DNA of 64,000 nt from Bryoerythrophyllum caledonicum (GCA_963971425.1 OZ020514.1:16187218-16251217), one strand, 5' to 3'. Numbered from the stretch's first letter, positions 22,755-34,500 are shown. Notes: generated from the letters alone by a model not told the origin. Numbers and translations are program-made.

Positions 22755-22885
22755 TGTAGAGAAGACTTCTTTCAGCTCCAAAAAAAAACCGTTTTAAAAG
22801 GTGCTATCATCAAGGAGATCTCGCGCTCCAAAGTACGCTATCTCCAACACGCTGGCCGCCAACCCCCTTGCACTTTGTCAAGCAC
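22755..22885. repeat. Dispersed repeat, copy 1 (see 27440-27775)
   Basis: GTAGAGAAGACTTC, ATCAAGGAGATCTCG, AAGTACGCTATCTC and ACGCTGGCCGCCAACCCCC recur in the same order at about 27475-27600 and again at 27645-27775. All three are diverged copies of one sequence of about 150 bp. Confidence 0.7.
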
Positions 22886-23109
22886 CACTTCCTGGTCTCT
22901 TGTCGTAGTACGTGTTGGCAAGTATTCACATCTTAACACAAAGATACCCTTAAGGTAATCGTTCCTACAGAGAGTCACCGAGAACTACAACGACTAACAA
23001 CAAACCATGATCTGTACAATGTCAACTATACAATATATACATAAAAAAAATGAGAGAAAGGTTTAGATCACAAGGGGTGAGCGTTAATTACACCAACCGC
23101 CCTACCCAA

Positions 23110-23215
23110 GTACTTTACATGGCCCGGATTCCACATGGCCCGGATCGTACATGGCCCGGATCCCTCATGGCCCGGATTCCACATGGCCCGGATTGTACAT
23201 GGCCCGGATCCTATA
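23110..23215. repeat. 17-bp tandem repeat ACATGGCCCGGATTC
   Basis: Six imperfect units of (A/T)CATGGCCCGGATxx follow one another. CCCGGA and GGCCCGGA words recur through 24400-27200, so this motif is a building block of the surrounding element. Confidence 0.85.
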
Positions 23216-23915
23216 TGACCTTTACAACTATATACAATATAGACATCCGGATACTTGGTTATCCGGAGAGTGTTTTATCACCATGAACGACGGTTCACGG
23301 ACTCAAACAAGTTTTAGTAAACGTTACTTCTTCCTCACAGCTTCTCCAATCACTCCTACTCACTAACTTGGGATGGTTGTAGTGTCACTGGGTTCCCCCC
23401 GTAAGAGGGGATAAGGCTTGGGCCTTAAGGACTAACACTTACTCTTGTGGCACGTACATGGTGTATCCACCCTTCGAGCTGTTAGTCCTTCCTTCACCTC
23501 AGAATCAGCTAAAGGAATAGTACGTCGTGGGATCGCCTAGCTATTAGCCCCGGGTACCCGATTCCCACTCCTTTTCTTGAGGGAACAAAGTCCTCCTTCT
23601 ATTACCCCGATGGTCACCTCGCAAAGGGGTTAGTTGGATCTCCTTTCTTCTCTCAAGATAATCCGAGCTGTTAGAGTCGGTCTGGATTTACTGCCCTTAG
23701 GTCAAACCAGTCTACTCCGTCCTCAACACGAAGGGTTGATGGTGTGTAGTGCTCCTATGGATCAACCTATCCGACCAAAGGTTGATGCGTCTAAGATCTA
23801 GAGTACACCTTCACAATCGATGACATACTGCCGCCGACCGGTCACACAAGACATAACAAGATTCCTTCCACACCCGTCACTCCCCCCTCGTCCTCCCCTA
23901 AGCACTTCTAATCTC

Positions 23916-24074
23916 ACCTGTTATTCCCCTCTACCACGACTAATCTACTTGAGGGAACAAGGAAACAATCACAAGGCGTCAGAGTTAGAGTCATGCCCAA
24001 CTAACCATCTAACCATCTCACCTGTTATTCCCCTCCACCACGACTAATCTACTTGAGGGAACAAGGAAACAATG
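23916..24074. repeat. Direct duplication of about 56 bp
   Basis: The sequence from CACCTGTTATTCCCCTC to GGAACAAGGAAACAAT occurs at 23916-23971 and again at 24018-24073 with one or two mismatches, 102 bp apart. Confidence 0.8.
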
Positions 24075-24468
24075 ACTCGACGATTAGTATGGACATGAGG
24101 AGTGGACTACTTGAGATGGTACTCACAGTCATATAGAATCCGAGCTCTCCAACAGTCGAAGGTTTTCTGAGAGCGTAGGTTTAGAATTGAACTGAAAGCA
24201 AGTACACACATCAAGCAGTGAAGAGAGAGGCCACGAGACTCCTCTCTTATGCTGCGAAGGACTCACACAAGAGTCCAAACTCAAACGATACCTTCTAACT
24301 AAAAACGGTGACCATAACTACTCTTGGTGGCGGTGCTGCCACTACACACGACGTGCACCGTCAGAGGTCACTTATTACACAAAACCCAAGGCAAAACCAA
24401 GTCAAAACCAAAGTCAACCGGGGGCCAAATCTCGGACTGAACAGTGACCTACAAACCAAGATCCTGAC

Positions 24469-25878
24469 CTACTTCCGGGCCAGATCCTCGAGTCTCTTCC
24501 GCTCCTCCCTCCTCTTGCACTTCTTGGAACTCTGGCTTGAAGTCGGGGTGGGCGCGGCTGCTGCAAGTGCCACCAATGGCGCAAACACATCGGTGGAAGG
24601 CGTGGGTTGGCCAAGCGTCGCCCTCAACGAGGTTTCCCTCGAAGGCAAGGAGGAATCCGGGCCATCCGGGGTGATTGACACGGTAGTCATGCCCGGATGT
24701 GGCCCGGATCGTGTCGGAGGGGCCGATGCCTCACTCGGGGTGCCCATGATGATATCCTGGCCGGATATCTGTCCTGGAGTATACAAGTAAGAGGAACTCT
24801 CACTTGCGGTCTTCCCAATGTGAAGCCCGCTCTGCAAAGGGGCCACAATCGGCGTAGTGCGCGGGGAATCACCGATTGGCAGCTAGCGCGGATGCACGGG
24901 AAGTGGGGGCTCCATCGCAACCCCCGGTCGTTCCTTCCAACCGCTCTCCATCGGTGCGGGGACCTCCGAAGGAAATGGTCCTGTCGGGACCCTCGAGCTC
25001 ACGAGTGGAGGGGGCAGATCCGGGCTGTCAAGGTCCACCACTTCCTTCTCCTTCCGTGGGCCGTGATCGCCGAGGTAACGCTCCTCCGGGTTGGTTTCCG
25101 AACCCGAGTCTTCATCCTTGCCGGAACTGTCGGAGTCTTCCACAAACTTGGGTAGAATATGAGTGAGATTACTCACCAATAACCGCATGTTGGCATAAGC
25201 CGCCTCAACCTTCACGGTTTGCTCCATCACGAAGGCAATCACCCGCTTGCTGGAGATGTGGTCATCCCTCTCCAATCGAGCATCGAACATCTTGGCTTTA
25301 AGTACCACATCTGCGGGGAAACGTAATGCTTCGTCTACTTGCTGTAACGCTGACGCCGAGGCATTGGCTTGGAGAAGAGCCGCCTTGCAACTTCTCTCTG
25401 CCTCCAACGCTCGAGTCCTTAACTTTGTCACCTCAAGCGTTAGTCGTTTAACCTTCTGCTCCATGAGGCGAAGATCGCCAGCTCCTCCGACCTTCTCCTT
25501 GATCGCAGCGATCAACCCTTCACGTGGAGGGTTACCCACCAAGCTGCTCGCTTGTCCCAAGGTCCTATCCGCGTCTTCCACATATACGCGGATGGCCTCG
25601 AGTAGCTCGGAGGCTGGATAAGACTTGCCTCCAAGTTGTGCCGGCCCGGTGGCTGCGGCGCGGATGGCTACACGAGTGCGGGTGGAGGGGGCTCCTCCCT
25701 GTCTTTGTCTCTGGCGCTTGGGAGGTGGTACAACCTCCTCTCCTGACTGGGATGAGCTGCTTCCTCCCTCGGACCCCGGTTCGGGTTCTGACTCCGTCCC
25801 TTCGAACTTCTTCATCATTAGTTGCGTCCCATACGCCATATCCTCCTCCGGAGTCGTCTCCTTGAAATGGTGATACAT
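24469..25878 (-). CDS. Coiled-coil protein of unknown function with internal TAG
   Basis: From ATG 25878 (MYHHFKETTPEED) the frame is open 331 codons to a TAG at 24883-24885. It continues in the same frame for another 137 codons, with similar Ser/Pro-rich composition, to TAG 24469-24471. A Ser/Glu-rich linker and a basic patch (PPKRQRQRQ) precede a heptad-like segment (MEQKVKRLTLEVTKLRTRAL) of about 100 residues. An acidic Ser/Asp region and a Pro-rich tail follow. The tail ends in a basic segment (KKCKRREERKRLEDLARK). The frame also looks open upstream of the ATG. It is GC-rich compared with flanks and sits among CCCGGA repeats, so it probably belongs to a transposable element. No enzymatic domain seen. 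Confidence 0.5.
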
Positions 25879-26189
25879 GTGGATCAGAAACGCGCAGAGG
25901 GGTGCACGCTTGACATTGTGAATGCTCTTGAGTCGTGAAAACCGGGTTGGGGCAAGCTCTTCACGTCCTACTGCTCGTGCTCCCTTCCCACCGTAGGTGC
26001 CCTTAAATATGGCTGGCCCGGACTTCTTATACTGCGATAGGGCTCCTTACCCGGCTGCTGGTATCCGTGTACTTGGTTGGCCTGAAGCCTCCTTACCTGG
26101 TGCTTCTCCTCTCGTTCACGCTGGTGCTCCTGGAGCCTCGAGTATAAGCCCGTTAGTGGGAGCCTCGCTTACAAACTGGCTGGCCGGAG

Positions 26190-26370
26190 CCTTGCTCAAA
26201 CTCCACAAACTGCTGGTCGGAGCCTCACTTACAGACTTTACAACTGCTGGCCCGGAGCATCACTCACAACTTCACAACTGTTGGCCCGGAGCATCACTCA
26301 CAATTTCACAACTGTTGGCCCGGAGCCTCACTCATAAACTGCTGACCGGAGCCTTGCTCACCTCACTTAT
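26190..26370. repeat. Tandem repeat around GGCCCGGAGCATCACTCAC
   Basis: Four to five imperfect units of about 36 bp built from CCGGAGCATCACTCACA and CACAACTG(T/C)TGG. Adjacent to two further minisatellites, all sharing CCGGA words. Confidence 0.7.
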
Positions 26371-26435
26371 AAACTGCTGGCACGGAGTTCTTCGTGGCTG
26401 TGGTGATCCTCTTCTTGCTGTTCGTGTCCGTTGCT

Positions 26436-26825
26436 GCCCTTTGCTTGCTGGCTTCGGACTCCTCGTGTATGCTGCTCTCGGACTCCTCGTGAAGGCTGGC
26501 ACAGAGCTCTTGTGTATGCTGCTCTTGGATTCCTCGTCCTTCTTTGTGTATGCTGGTTGCAGATTCCTCGTGAAGGCTGGCTGCGGATCCTCGTGAAGGC
26601 TGGCTGCGGACTCCTCGTGAAGGCTGGCTACGGACTCCTCGTGAAGGCTGGCTGCGGACTCCTCGTGAAGGCTGGCTGCGGACTCCTCGTGAAGGCTGGC
26701 CCGGACTCCTCGTGAAGGCTGGAACGGAATCCCCTGTGAAGGCTGGCCCGGAATCCCCTGTGAAGGCTGGCCCGGAGTCTTCGTGAATGCTGTTCTCGGA
26801 CGCCTCATGAAGGCTGGCCCGGAGT
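26436..26825. repeat. 24-bp minisatellite, about 15 units
   Basis: Units of the type GAAGGCTGGCTGCGGACTCC plus TCGT are repeated head to tail, nearly perfect at 26570-26720 and degenerate outside. The 24-bp length keeps both strands open in several frames, producing repetitive ORFs that are not evidence of genes. Confidence 0.9.
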
Positions 26826-26984
26826 TCTTCGTCTTGATCTTCCTCGCGCTCTTCGTGTACGCCGTAGCTCTTCGTCATGTGATGGTCTTCTTCGTCTACT
26901 AGCTGTGTTGATCCTCCTCGTGGAGATGGTCTTTATGCCTGGTGGCCCGCGTCTTAGGAACCTTCCTGGTCCTATCCAGCCCCG

Positions 26985-27165
26985 CTTCTCCCCACCTTCC
27001 CGGCCAGATTCGGCCTCCCTCCATTTTCCGGGCCAGATTCGGGCTCCTTCCTTCTTCCGGGCCAGATTCGAACTCCTTCCTTCTTCCGGGCCAGATTTGG
27101 TCTCCTTCCTTCTTCCGGCCAGATTCGGACTCCTTCCTTCTTCCGGGCCAGATTTGGGTTGGTGC
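26985..27165. repeat. Minisatellite, unit of about 29-32 bp
   Basis: Five to six imperfect copies of TTCCGGGCCAGATTCG plus GACTCCTTCCTTC follow each other. The second, third and fifth are most alike. Confidence 0.8.
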
Positions 27166-27439
27166 GGGTTGGCCCGGATGATGGCCTTCCTTGCCTCTTG
27201 GTCTTTTTGTGGGGTTGGGGCCCGAGGGACTGTTTTTAGGCTAGAGTCTAAGTCATAGCTCTAGGTCCCTTCTTGCTACTATTAAGGCCTTTATAAAAGC
27301 CCCGTATTCCTCCTATCCTATTCTTACTTAAAGATTAATCCCGGGTGGGAATAACCTTCTAGCCTAGCTATCTTATCTAATTTTAATACCTATATGTACC
27401 TAACAAAAAAAAACGAAACATTTGTGGTACGACATCTCT

Positions 27440-27775
27440 ATTCTAATCAACAAATAATTCAAGCATGTTGTAGAAGACTTCAAGGAATTTCAACTCACGT
27501 AGAAAGCACCCCAAAAGCTACTACCATCAAGAAGATCTCGAGCTTTGAAGTACGCTAACTCAAACACGCCGGCCGCTAACCCCTTTGCACTTCAACGAGC
27601 ACCGTTCCCTGCTCTATATTGCAATCAACACAAAATTCAAGTATGTTGTAGAAGATTTCAAGCACCTTCAATTTTTGCAAAAAGAACCTCAAAAGCTACT
27701 ACCATCAAGAAGATCTTGGGCTTTAGAATACGCTGACCGAAACAAGCCGTCCGCCAATCCCCTCGCACTGTGACG
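27440..27775. repeat. Tandem pair of the 150-bp dispersed repeat
   Basis: Two diverged copies in tandem share AGCATGTTGTAGAAGA, AAAAGCTACTACCATCAAG, AAGATCT and a closing block ending CCCTCGCACT or CCTTTGCACT. They match the copy at 22755-22885. Confidence 0.75.
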
Positions 27776-27779
27776 ACAA

Positions 27780-28860
27780 TGACTTTTTTTGTTTCTAATC
27801 CAAAACACTTGTGTAAAGTGTCTTTAGAAACAAAACTTTGTAGTCTACAAACCTCAACAAAACATCTTCAAGATCTATCCTAGGTTGTAAGAAATCTTGC
27901 ATCAAAGATGCCGTTTTCTACTTGTCCTATCTTGAAACCCCAACTTCTTCTTCTTCGATGAAACCCTAACATCCTCTTTCTTCAAACCCCCAACTTCTTA
28001 AGAGAAAGAGAGAGAAAAGAAAAGAGAGAGAGAGAAGAAGAAGGTCAGGAGGGGGCCGGAGAGAGGTTGGTACCCAAGTCCGCCGGGACTGGGCCCCATT
28101 GCTCGGTTAATATCCGAGTACTCCTAGGTATCTGCCCAATTTTATATATTTATTTACCTTCTTTATTTTCTTGTTTTTCCCTTTTTTATTTTGTTTTATA
28201 CAACTAAGTTCTTATTCTTTCAAATAAAAATTTTAGTCTACAATCAAAACAAAAAGAAAGAACTCAAAACTAACCTCCTGATTAATCTAACTACCTTCTA
28301 AACTTAAATAATTAACTTAGGCTATGTGGTGGTTTTAAGAATTCATCCCGGAATCTCTTCCGAGACTTTTAAATTTATTTTCCGAGAATATAACTAGTGA
28401 GTTTAGGACCTGATTTTATCACCACTATAGACCTAATTAACTAATTAAGCATTTTTCTATTCCACTATTTGCTACCCAATCTATTTCTACACAACACTAA
28501 CTACTTTTCTAGTTAATTAAGACTAAAAATCACAGTTAAACTAATTTTTTTTGGTAGGGGAAATCAAGTAGGAGTTCAGATTCCCAGATAAACGATACAA
28601 TAACTTTGTTCTGGTTGTGTAATAGCTGTGACCATGACAAAAGATCCAGAGGTTATAAATAACATCGACGGACCCTTCGATCATCCAAAAAAAAACAAAG
28701 AACAACGAATAAAAACATGTGAATGTGATAATTAAAGGGGGCAAATTAAGAAATTAAAAAAAAATAAACATGGTGGTTGTTTTGTAAAGGGACGGAACAT
28801 CGAAAAAGGCTACAAAAATATCTTCAAAATATATAAAAAATATTTCCGTCATTGATGAGA
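27780..28860. other. Non-coding AT-rich stretch
   Basis: No supported gene. Contains a purine tract (28008-28046, GAGAGA-rich) and long T-rich segments. Confidence 0.45.
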
Positions 28861-28868
28861 CTGAAGTG

Positions 28869-30507
28869 TCATTGAAATCCTGGAATCAAAGGATCCCACT
28901 TCCGAGAACACCTTGTTACAATATTCCTAGAAAGCTCAGCCGTCCTCAACATATGATCATCCTGACATTCAAGAAGGGATTTGTTCTGAACATACTCTGC
29001 TACATGGATGCGTGGCAAAAACACATCCGTTAGCCAAGGCTTCAGGGCTGTAGCGAGAATCTTGTCCTTCAAATCACCAGTCCAGGGACAAGGATGTATA
29101 GCATTGAACTCGCCGTTGAGGAGGTTCTTCTCCGAACTGTCATCTATGAGCAATGTGAGATCAAGGTCCACATGATCAAGATGTGCTGCGAGTTTCCTGA
29201 GGTCCTTCAGCATGTCTCGCTTGTATGGATTCTTCTTTCTAGGAAAGGTTGACATCATAGTATCAGCTTGGGACATAACTAAAAGGTCAGTTGGCTTCAA
29301 GATTGAGTTCCTCAGGATAGCATCTAACATGCTATCAACATTTGTCTTCATTACACAACTCCATTTCACAATATTAGCGAGTTTGTGCAACCACTCCAGA
29401 AAGAGACGACAGTCGGGTCTAGGAATACTACTACACGATAGAGAAGTCCTATGAATAAAAAATCCATTCAAGTCGAGGACAACACTGTACCTCAGATGCC
29501 TTACCTTCGAATCGTGGGTGACGCAGTAAGAGTAGCTCCATGTACTAGTCCTGCGGTTAAACAAACATGCAAGCATGAGTGAGGCACATGGCGATCGGAG
29601 GATCCTTTGAGCAAGTCATGTATATACGAGGAACTGAAGACAGTGAAGTAGAAGAACGGACATGAAACTCACCTTCTTTAGAGGATCTCGGACCAATATT
29701 AAGAGCGGATGATTCACCTATTCCACCAACATCAACTGCAGACGACCTTGGCATGAATCTATGAAGGCTGAAGGTTAAAAGATCTTCGCTAACAACTTGA
29801 AAAACGCCACGATGAACCTCCTTCTCGTTTGCATCAACATGCGTAGAAGCTCTTTGAGTTTGGTGAAGACCTTGAGAAACTGGAAGTGGTGTCATATCAA
29901 CCAGATTTGCCAAAGTTGTCGCCGCTACTGTCTCTATTTCTGCTAAGTTTTGTAGAGGGTCAGAAACGGACTCCACTCTTTGGCTGGACAAAGGCTGTGA
30001 TTCAAATAGATCCAACTCCATTCCTGTAGAGTCGGATGTTGAAGACTCAACATTGGCAGGTGGAACCAGATTACGTACAATCTTGCAAGTAACTCTAGTT
30101 TGAGAAGCCCTCTTCTTGCCAAAATTAGTCACTATAGGCTTTAGCAAGCACCAAGGCTTCTCAGTCCACTTCGCTTCCTTCTCGAGCAACAATTCCTAAA
30201 TTTGCCTCCGTTCATCAGCTTCTGTTCTTCTCTATACATCTTCGTCGAGGACATCCACCTCCGGCTCATCCTACTCCCTGTCCACCTTCTCCTCCTCCTC
30301 CTCTTTAACCTCCTCAGGCCCTTTGTCTTCATGGTGGACTTGCAGGATATCTCGCCTTAGAGAGATGTGGACAATTTTGGAATAATGCGTCACCGTTGGA
30401 GTAGAGAGCCCAGATTTGAGCGATCCAGGGATATGGTATTTGGAAGGGAAAAGCTCGTATGTGAGCAGGGAGCGGTGAGCAGAAAAAGAGACCGGAGAAT
30501 CATACAT
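28869..30507 (-). CDS. FCP1/NIF-like HAD phosphatase-family protein, two exons, three in-frame TAG
   Basis: Exon 1 runs from ATG 30507 (MYDSPVSFSAHRSLL) to about 29673 and ends at AAAGAAG before GTGAGT. The intron (29672-29551) closes with CCGCAG. Exon 2 carries the FCP1-homology domain: VVLDLNGFF (the catalytic DxDxT is changed to DLNGF), PDCRLFLEWL, MSQADTMMS, NPYKRDMLKDLRKL, LLIDDSSEKNLLNG and HPCPWTGDL. It ends in TGA at 28869. Exon 1 has TAG at 30271-30273, 30232-30234 and 30196-30198 inside an acidic, well-composed stretch (EADERRQI then ELLLEKEAKW). A one-base frameshift is needed near 29500 just before the domain. The family normally dephosphorylates proteins such as the RNA polymerase II tail. 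The second Asp of the nucleophile motif is missing here, so activity is doubtful. Confidence 0.72.
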
Positions 30508-30776
30508 TTCATGTGCACAAATTGCATTAAAAGGGCCCTATTACCGTGGCCTTTTTAAAAAGAAATTCTTAACATAGGCAAATATTTTCCTTTTTGGTTA
30601 CTATATAAAAATTAGGGCTGACATCATCGTGAACTATTATCAAAAGAATTGAGTGCAAAAAAAATGTGCTAACGTCATTGTTAACAAAAAATAAAATGCC
30701 GTTATAAAAAATATGAAGTTCTGAAACCAGTACACAAAAATGGAATGTCAAAATTCACTCTAACTCGGCACTAAGA

Positions 30777-31328
30777 CTAGTAGTCAACATCAATGTCCGA
30801 TCGCATAAGTGGTTGGCATACATTTGTGCTGCCAAATAAAACTGGCGACTGACCGTTCCGTTTGTTGCGACGAGCAGCCCTCCGTAACATGACGATCAAT
30901 TGGTGAAGCTGAAATGTCGATAGCGTTCGCACTGATCGAAGCAGCGCTGCATCAAATGGCAATGGAATAACCGTCCGCGCACCCAGCAATACAAGATTGC
31001 GATTAAAACTCCGCCGAAAGTGAGGAATCCAAATGTGTCAAGGTCCAGGGCCATGTCCACGGCCACCATAAACCAGAGCCATGTGTAGCGAAGCCCTCAC
31101 CGCTGTGACCTCCAATGAACCCTCAGCAAGTGACCACCATCGGGCACTGAGCTGCCGAATGGAGTAAATGCAATCAACAACATCGCGGATGCCAGAATCA
31201 TGAGTGCGGTGGTTGATCATGTGCAGTGACCTAGCAATGCGTGGCAAAATGCATCCCAAGACAACATCGTCCTCCAAGCCCGGGATCAGCAAGGCATTCA
31301 ACCTGGAATCCACGCTAGGGTCTGACAA
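30777..31328 (-). CDS. F-box-like fragment, unknown product
   Basis: From ATG 31328 the frame gives IPGLEDDVVLGCILPRIAR, reminiscent of the start of F-box proteins (a Leu-Pro/Asp-Asp core followed by I/V-L and R). Helical, basic sequence follows. An in-frame TGA lies at 31038-31040, and the same frame continues protein-like (ARTVIPLPFDAALLRSV, then RRAARRNKRNG) to TAG 30777. The middle TGA may be TGG or CGA decayed, or a missed intron. It lies upstream of the FCP1-like gene on the same strand, but about 270 bp of AT-rich DNA separates them. The F-box reading is tentative. Confidence 0.4.
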
Positions 31329-31439
31329 ACAAAAACATTAGAAACAATTCAGCACTATGAGAACTCAAAACAAGTAGGAACTGAACAGAAACTTTGAAAC
31401 TAAAAAGATAATAATGAGAGTCGCATCCAAGGTGATTGC

Positions 31440-31990
31440 AATGAATGAGGGAGTACCCTCTCATTTCCGAGAGGGTACTCACTGGAGCTCTAGGTCAAGA
31501 GTCGTGGAGAAACTCTATCAATGAGGTTGCATTCAGGGCAAGCCATGCCCTGAATGCAACTACATTGACAGTTTCTCCAGGCCCTTGCTTTGGAGCTACA
31601 GTGAGTACCCTCTCGGAAACGAGAGGGTACTCAAGTAAGATCCAGGGCAAACATCCCGAAAACAATTCTGTCAATGGAGTTGCATCCAGGGCAGTCGCCC
31701 CGAATGCACTCCGTCTATGGAGTTGCATCCAGGGCATGGCTTATCCTAGATGCAATTCCATGGAGTTGCTTTCAGGGCGCTCCTGGAACTTCCATGAGTT
31801 CCAGGGCAAGCGCTCTTGAAGCAACTCCGTCAATGGAGTTGCTTTCAGGGAAAGGCATGCCTTGGATGCAACTCCATTGACGAAGTTGCTTTCGGAGCAC
31901 TTGTCTTGGAGCTTCAAAGTGAACCCTCTCGGGAACGAGAGGGTACTCATCGAACTCCACGGCAAGCGCCCTGGATGCATCTCCGAAGAC
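31440..31990. repeat. Cluster of GAGTACCCTCTC palindromes and GGAGTTGCATCCAGGGC repeats
   Basis: Palindromes at 31451-31480, 31603-31632 and 31921-31948 have the form GAGTACCCTCTCG-NNN-CGAGAGGGTACTC. Between them, a short unit (GGAGTTGC(A/T)T(C/T)CAGGGC) and its inverse (TGGA(T/A)GCAACTCC) alternate many times. This makes the region highly self-complementary and keeps ORFs open on both strands. Confidence 0.85.
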
Positions 31991-32492
31991 GGAGTCGCAA
32001 ACCACAAAAAAAAAAAAAAAACAACGGCGAACAAGAACACAACGAAAATCAAGACTTTCAAGACCATAAAGTGCAGCTTCCGAAACTCACCTCGGTTTGC
32101 GAGAGCTTCCATGGCGGTAGAAGGCATGTCCTCAGAGAGCTTCACCAACAAACAAAAAGAAGTGTCCACTGCCGCGACCGGTAGAAGACGAGAACTAGCG
32201 GCACATCAACTTATGACTTTGAAAGCGGCAAATATACCTCTCCATGAACTAGCAGCAAATATACCTCTCCACAAAACTAAGTGGACTAGTGATTGATCCA
32301 GCAAGCGTTTGAAAGGTGAGTCCGGGGCAATAAAATAGTTGCACCATCATGATTTCAAGTGCAACTGATAATTTGAAAACATCAAGTAGCAAAGAACGAT
32401 AAGATTTCAAATTGCCATACACGAAACATATACAGGTCTGGAAGGCAACTATGAACATCTTTCCTCAAAAGATAGAGTACTCTGGAAACTGT

Positions 32493-32831
32493 CTAGTGGT
32501 CCTTCAAGAAAGACGGCGCGTACATATCAGAGTCTATATCAGAGCCAGTATCGCAACCACCAAACATGAACGCACACCCATTGTCAGATGACTCTGCTTG
32601 ATCCGACTTGAATCCCAGGTCCTCTTCGAGATTCGCATCGCCATCGCCAAACTCCAGGTCGGAAGACTCCACCACAACCATCTCCGATCGCCAGTGGTCC
32701 TCCGCTTCGCGCATAACACTGCCACCGACACACTCGTCGTCAGAATACTCACGACAGTAACCAAAGTAATCTACACCCTCATCGTTAAAAATGTCAAACA
32801 TGCCGGTGCAATCGAATCCGGGAGCCATCAA
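32493..32831 (-). CDS. Possible acidic exon
   Basis: A 112-codon frame (MMAPGFDCTGMFDIF onward) very rich in Asp, Glu and Ser with few hydrophobics, ending in TAG. Such composition is unlikely in random sequence of this GC content. It may be an upstream exon of the F-box-like fragment or an independent remnant. No family recognised. Confidence 0.3.
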   Translation of the reverse strand: MMAPGFDCTGMFDIFNDEGVDYFGYCREYSDDECVGGSVMREAEDHWRSEMVVVESSDLEFGDGDANLEEDLGFKSDQAESSDNGCAFMFGGCDTGSDIDSDMYAPSFLKDH

Positions 32832-33009
32832 GTCCTTGTGACTACGGAATCCGTCAGAAACTACATCAACGTTGGTTGTCGATATGTTGTCCCCTTCCTC
32901 CTTGACACCTCTGTAATCGCTAAAATCCTCGGCTTGAAGCTACAAATCCATAGCCTCTCTCTCTCTACGAACACGAGCCATATGGCGAGTCTCTACCATC
33001 TTCACTAAC

Positions 33010-34500
33010 AACTCAAAACACCTCACAAATTGAAAGAGGAATTAGCCATTCCGATCTTTCAATATATACACACCGACATGCAAACCAGTCATAATTAATC
33101 GAAGCTCTCATAATTTCTCACTAGAACATCCCCTCAAAAGCAAGAGTGACGGCGTGCTTGAAAAACTTCATCATGATTGTACTAACGTGTGTGAGGGCAA
33201 TGGCCGCGAGCTTGAGACATCCCATCAACGTTGTACATGAATCGCTAGAGTTGCTCTAAGTGTGTCGTGGCAAATGCCGCGTGCACGAAAATTTCCATCG
33301 CGGTTGTACACAATCATGGGGCATCAAATGATAATCAAGCCAGTCACAAGTAGGGACTTTGGCCGCGAGCTAGAAAGGTACAAATAATGCTGAATTAGAT
33401 GGTTATGGCCGGGCTTAATTAAAAGCCATGACTTGAGTGTGGGGAGATTGATGGCGGCCTAAACCTTTAAATCGATGGTACAACATCACCTTAATCATTT
33501 AAAGCAAAGCCACATCCGCCAATAGACTAGTCGCGCTCGATTATCTAACAACCCTAGAACCTCTCTTGCAACACTTTCGTACAGAATGCTATCTCTCTCT
33601 AATCAAATTCCATGTAAACTCAAATCCATGTCATCAGCCACCTTCGCATTCTCCCATGATGATAGTTGATGTTGGCAGATGGATCAGAAACATGAGTGGC
33701 AAATTAGAATATTTACAATAATTCATATCTTACAACAATAGTACTAATTGTGCCCGTTTCCATAATTAGAGTTGGGGAGCATTGGTATTGCCTCTTTGTT
33801 TAGTTATAAATTGCCCACCTACAACTAATCATAGACGCAAACGGCCAATTACTTATTCTCGAACTTCTAGTAGTGATGTCATAAGTGCAACATGGTTGTT
33901 AATGGTTGATACACATTTAGCGTTGAGCATTAAGAAGTCTTCGAGCTTAAGTTTTTGGATATCAGGCTAGGGTTGATCTATTACATCGTCTTTTAGATTC
34001 AACGTGGTTGATTTCGAAATTATCATGAAGAGGTTTATGTAGTGTGGATCTACAAACAAGGAATCATGAATCCACCCTAAACCTCGGATAAGCATCCACG
34101 TCGACAAGACACTGAATTGAATGTAAGGTTTGGTGTGTTATTGGGTCGGGTGCCTGTTGTGATTGCATATTTGCCATTCTTCCACCTAAATTAGAATGAA
34201 GTTTTTACTATTTTTTGCACTATTTTGTTTATTCATTCATCCTACCTAAAGAAATAATGATTATCTTTATGTTCACCATTTCCAATGAAATATTTATATG
34301 AAACTAAGAGAGCAAAAAATTAGAGTGTTCTTTGTGTGATTTTAAACACCTCCTTGATGCACAATTGTTTTGATGCCATAATTAAGCAAATATGGACTAT
34401 GCATTGTCCAGGAATAAAGATTGTTATTGCAATCTTCCAAAAATTTAAGAAATCTCTTAATGATGCAACGCTAGTATGTTTTTAATAACCACGACGCTAA
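33010..34500. other. Non-coding stretch
   Basis: No supported gene. AT-rich with scattered short ORFs only. It follows the 3' end of the ParB-methyltransferase-like gene. Confidence 0.4.

Noticed and set aside
24308-25865. Plus-strand ORFs of 113-160 codons
   Set aside because: Antisense shadows of the GC-rich coiled-coil ORF.
26332-26878. ORFs of 158 and 171 codons with SLHEESAA repeats
   Set aside because: Products of the 24-bp minisatellite read in several frames and strands.
21888-28110. Inverted similarity GCAATGGGGCCC at 21890 and 28093 as terminal inverted repeats
   Set aside because: Only about 12 bp are shared and flanks do not extend; too short to define an element.
31445-32296. 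Plus- and minus-strand ORFs of 120-144 codons
   Set aside because: Made of the GGAGTTGCATCCAGGGC repeat and its inverse; translations are low-complexity mirror images.
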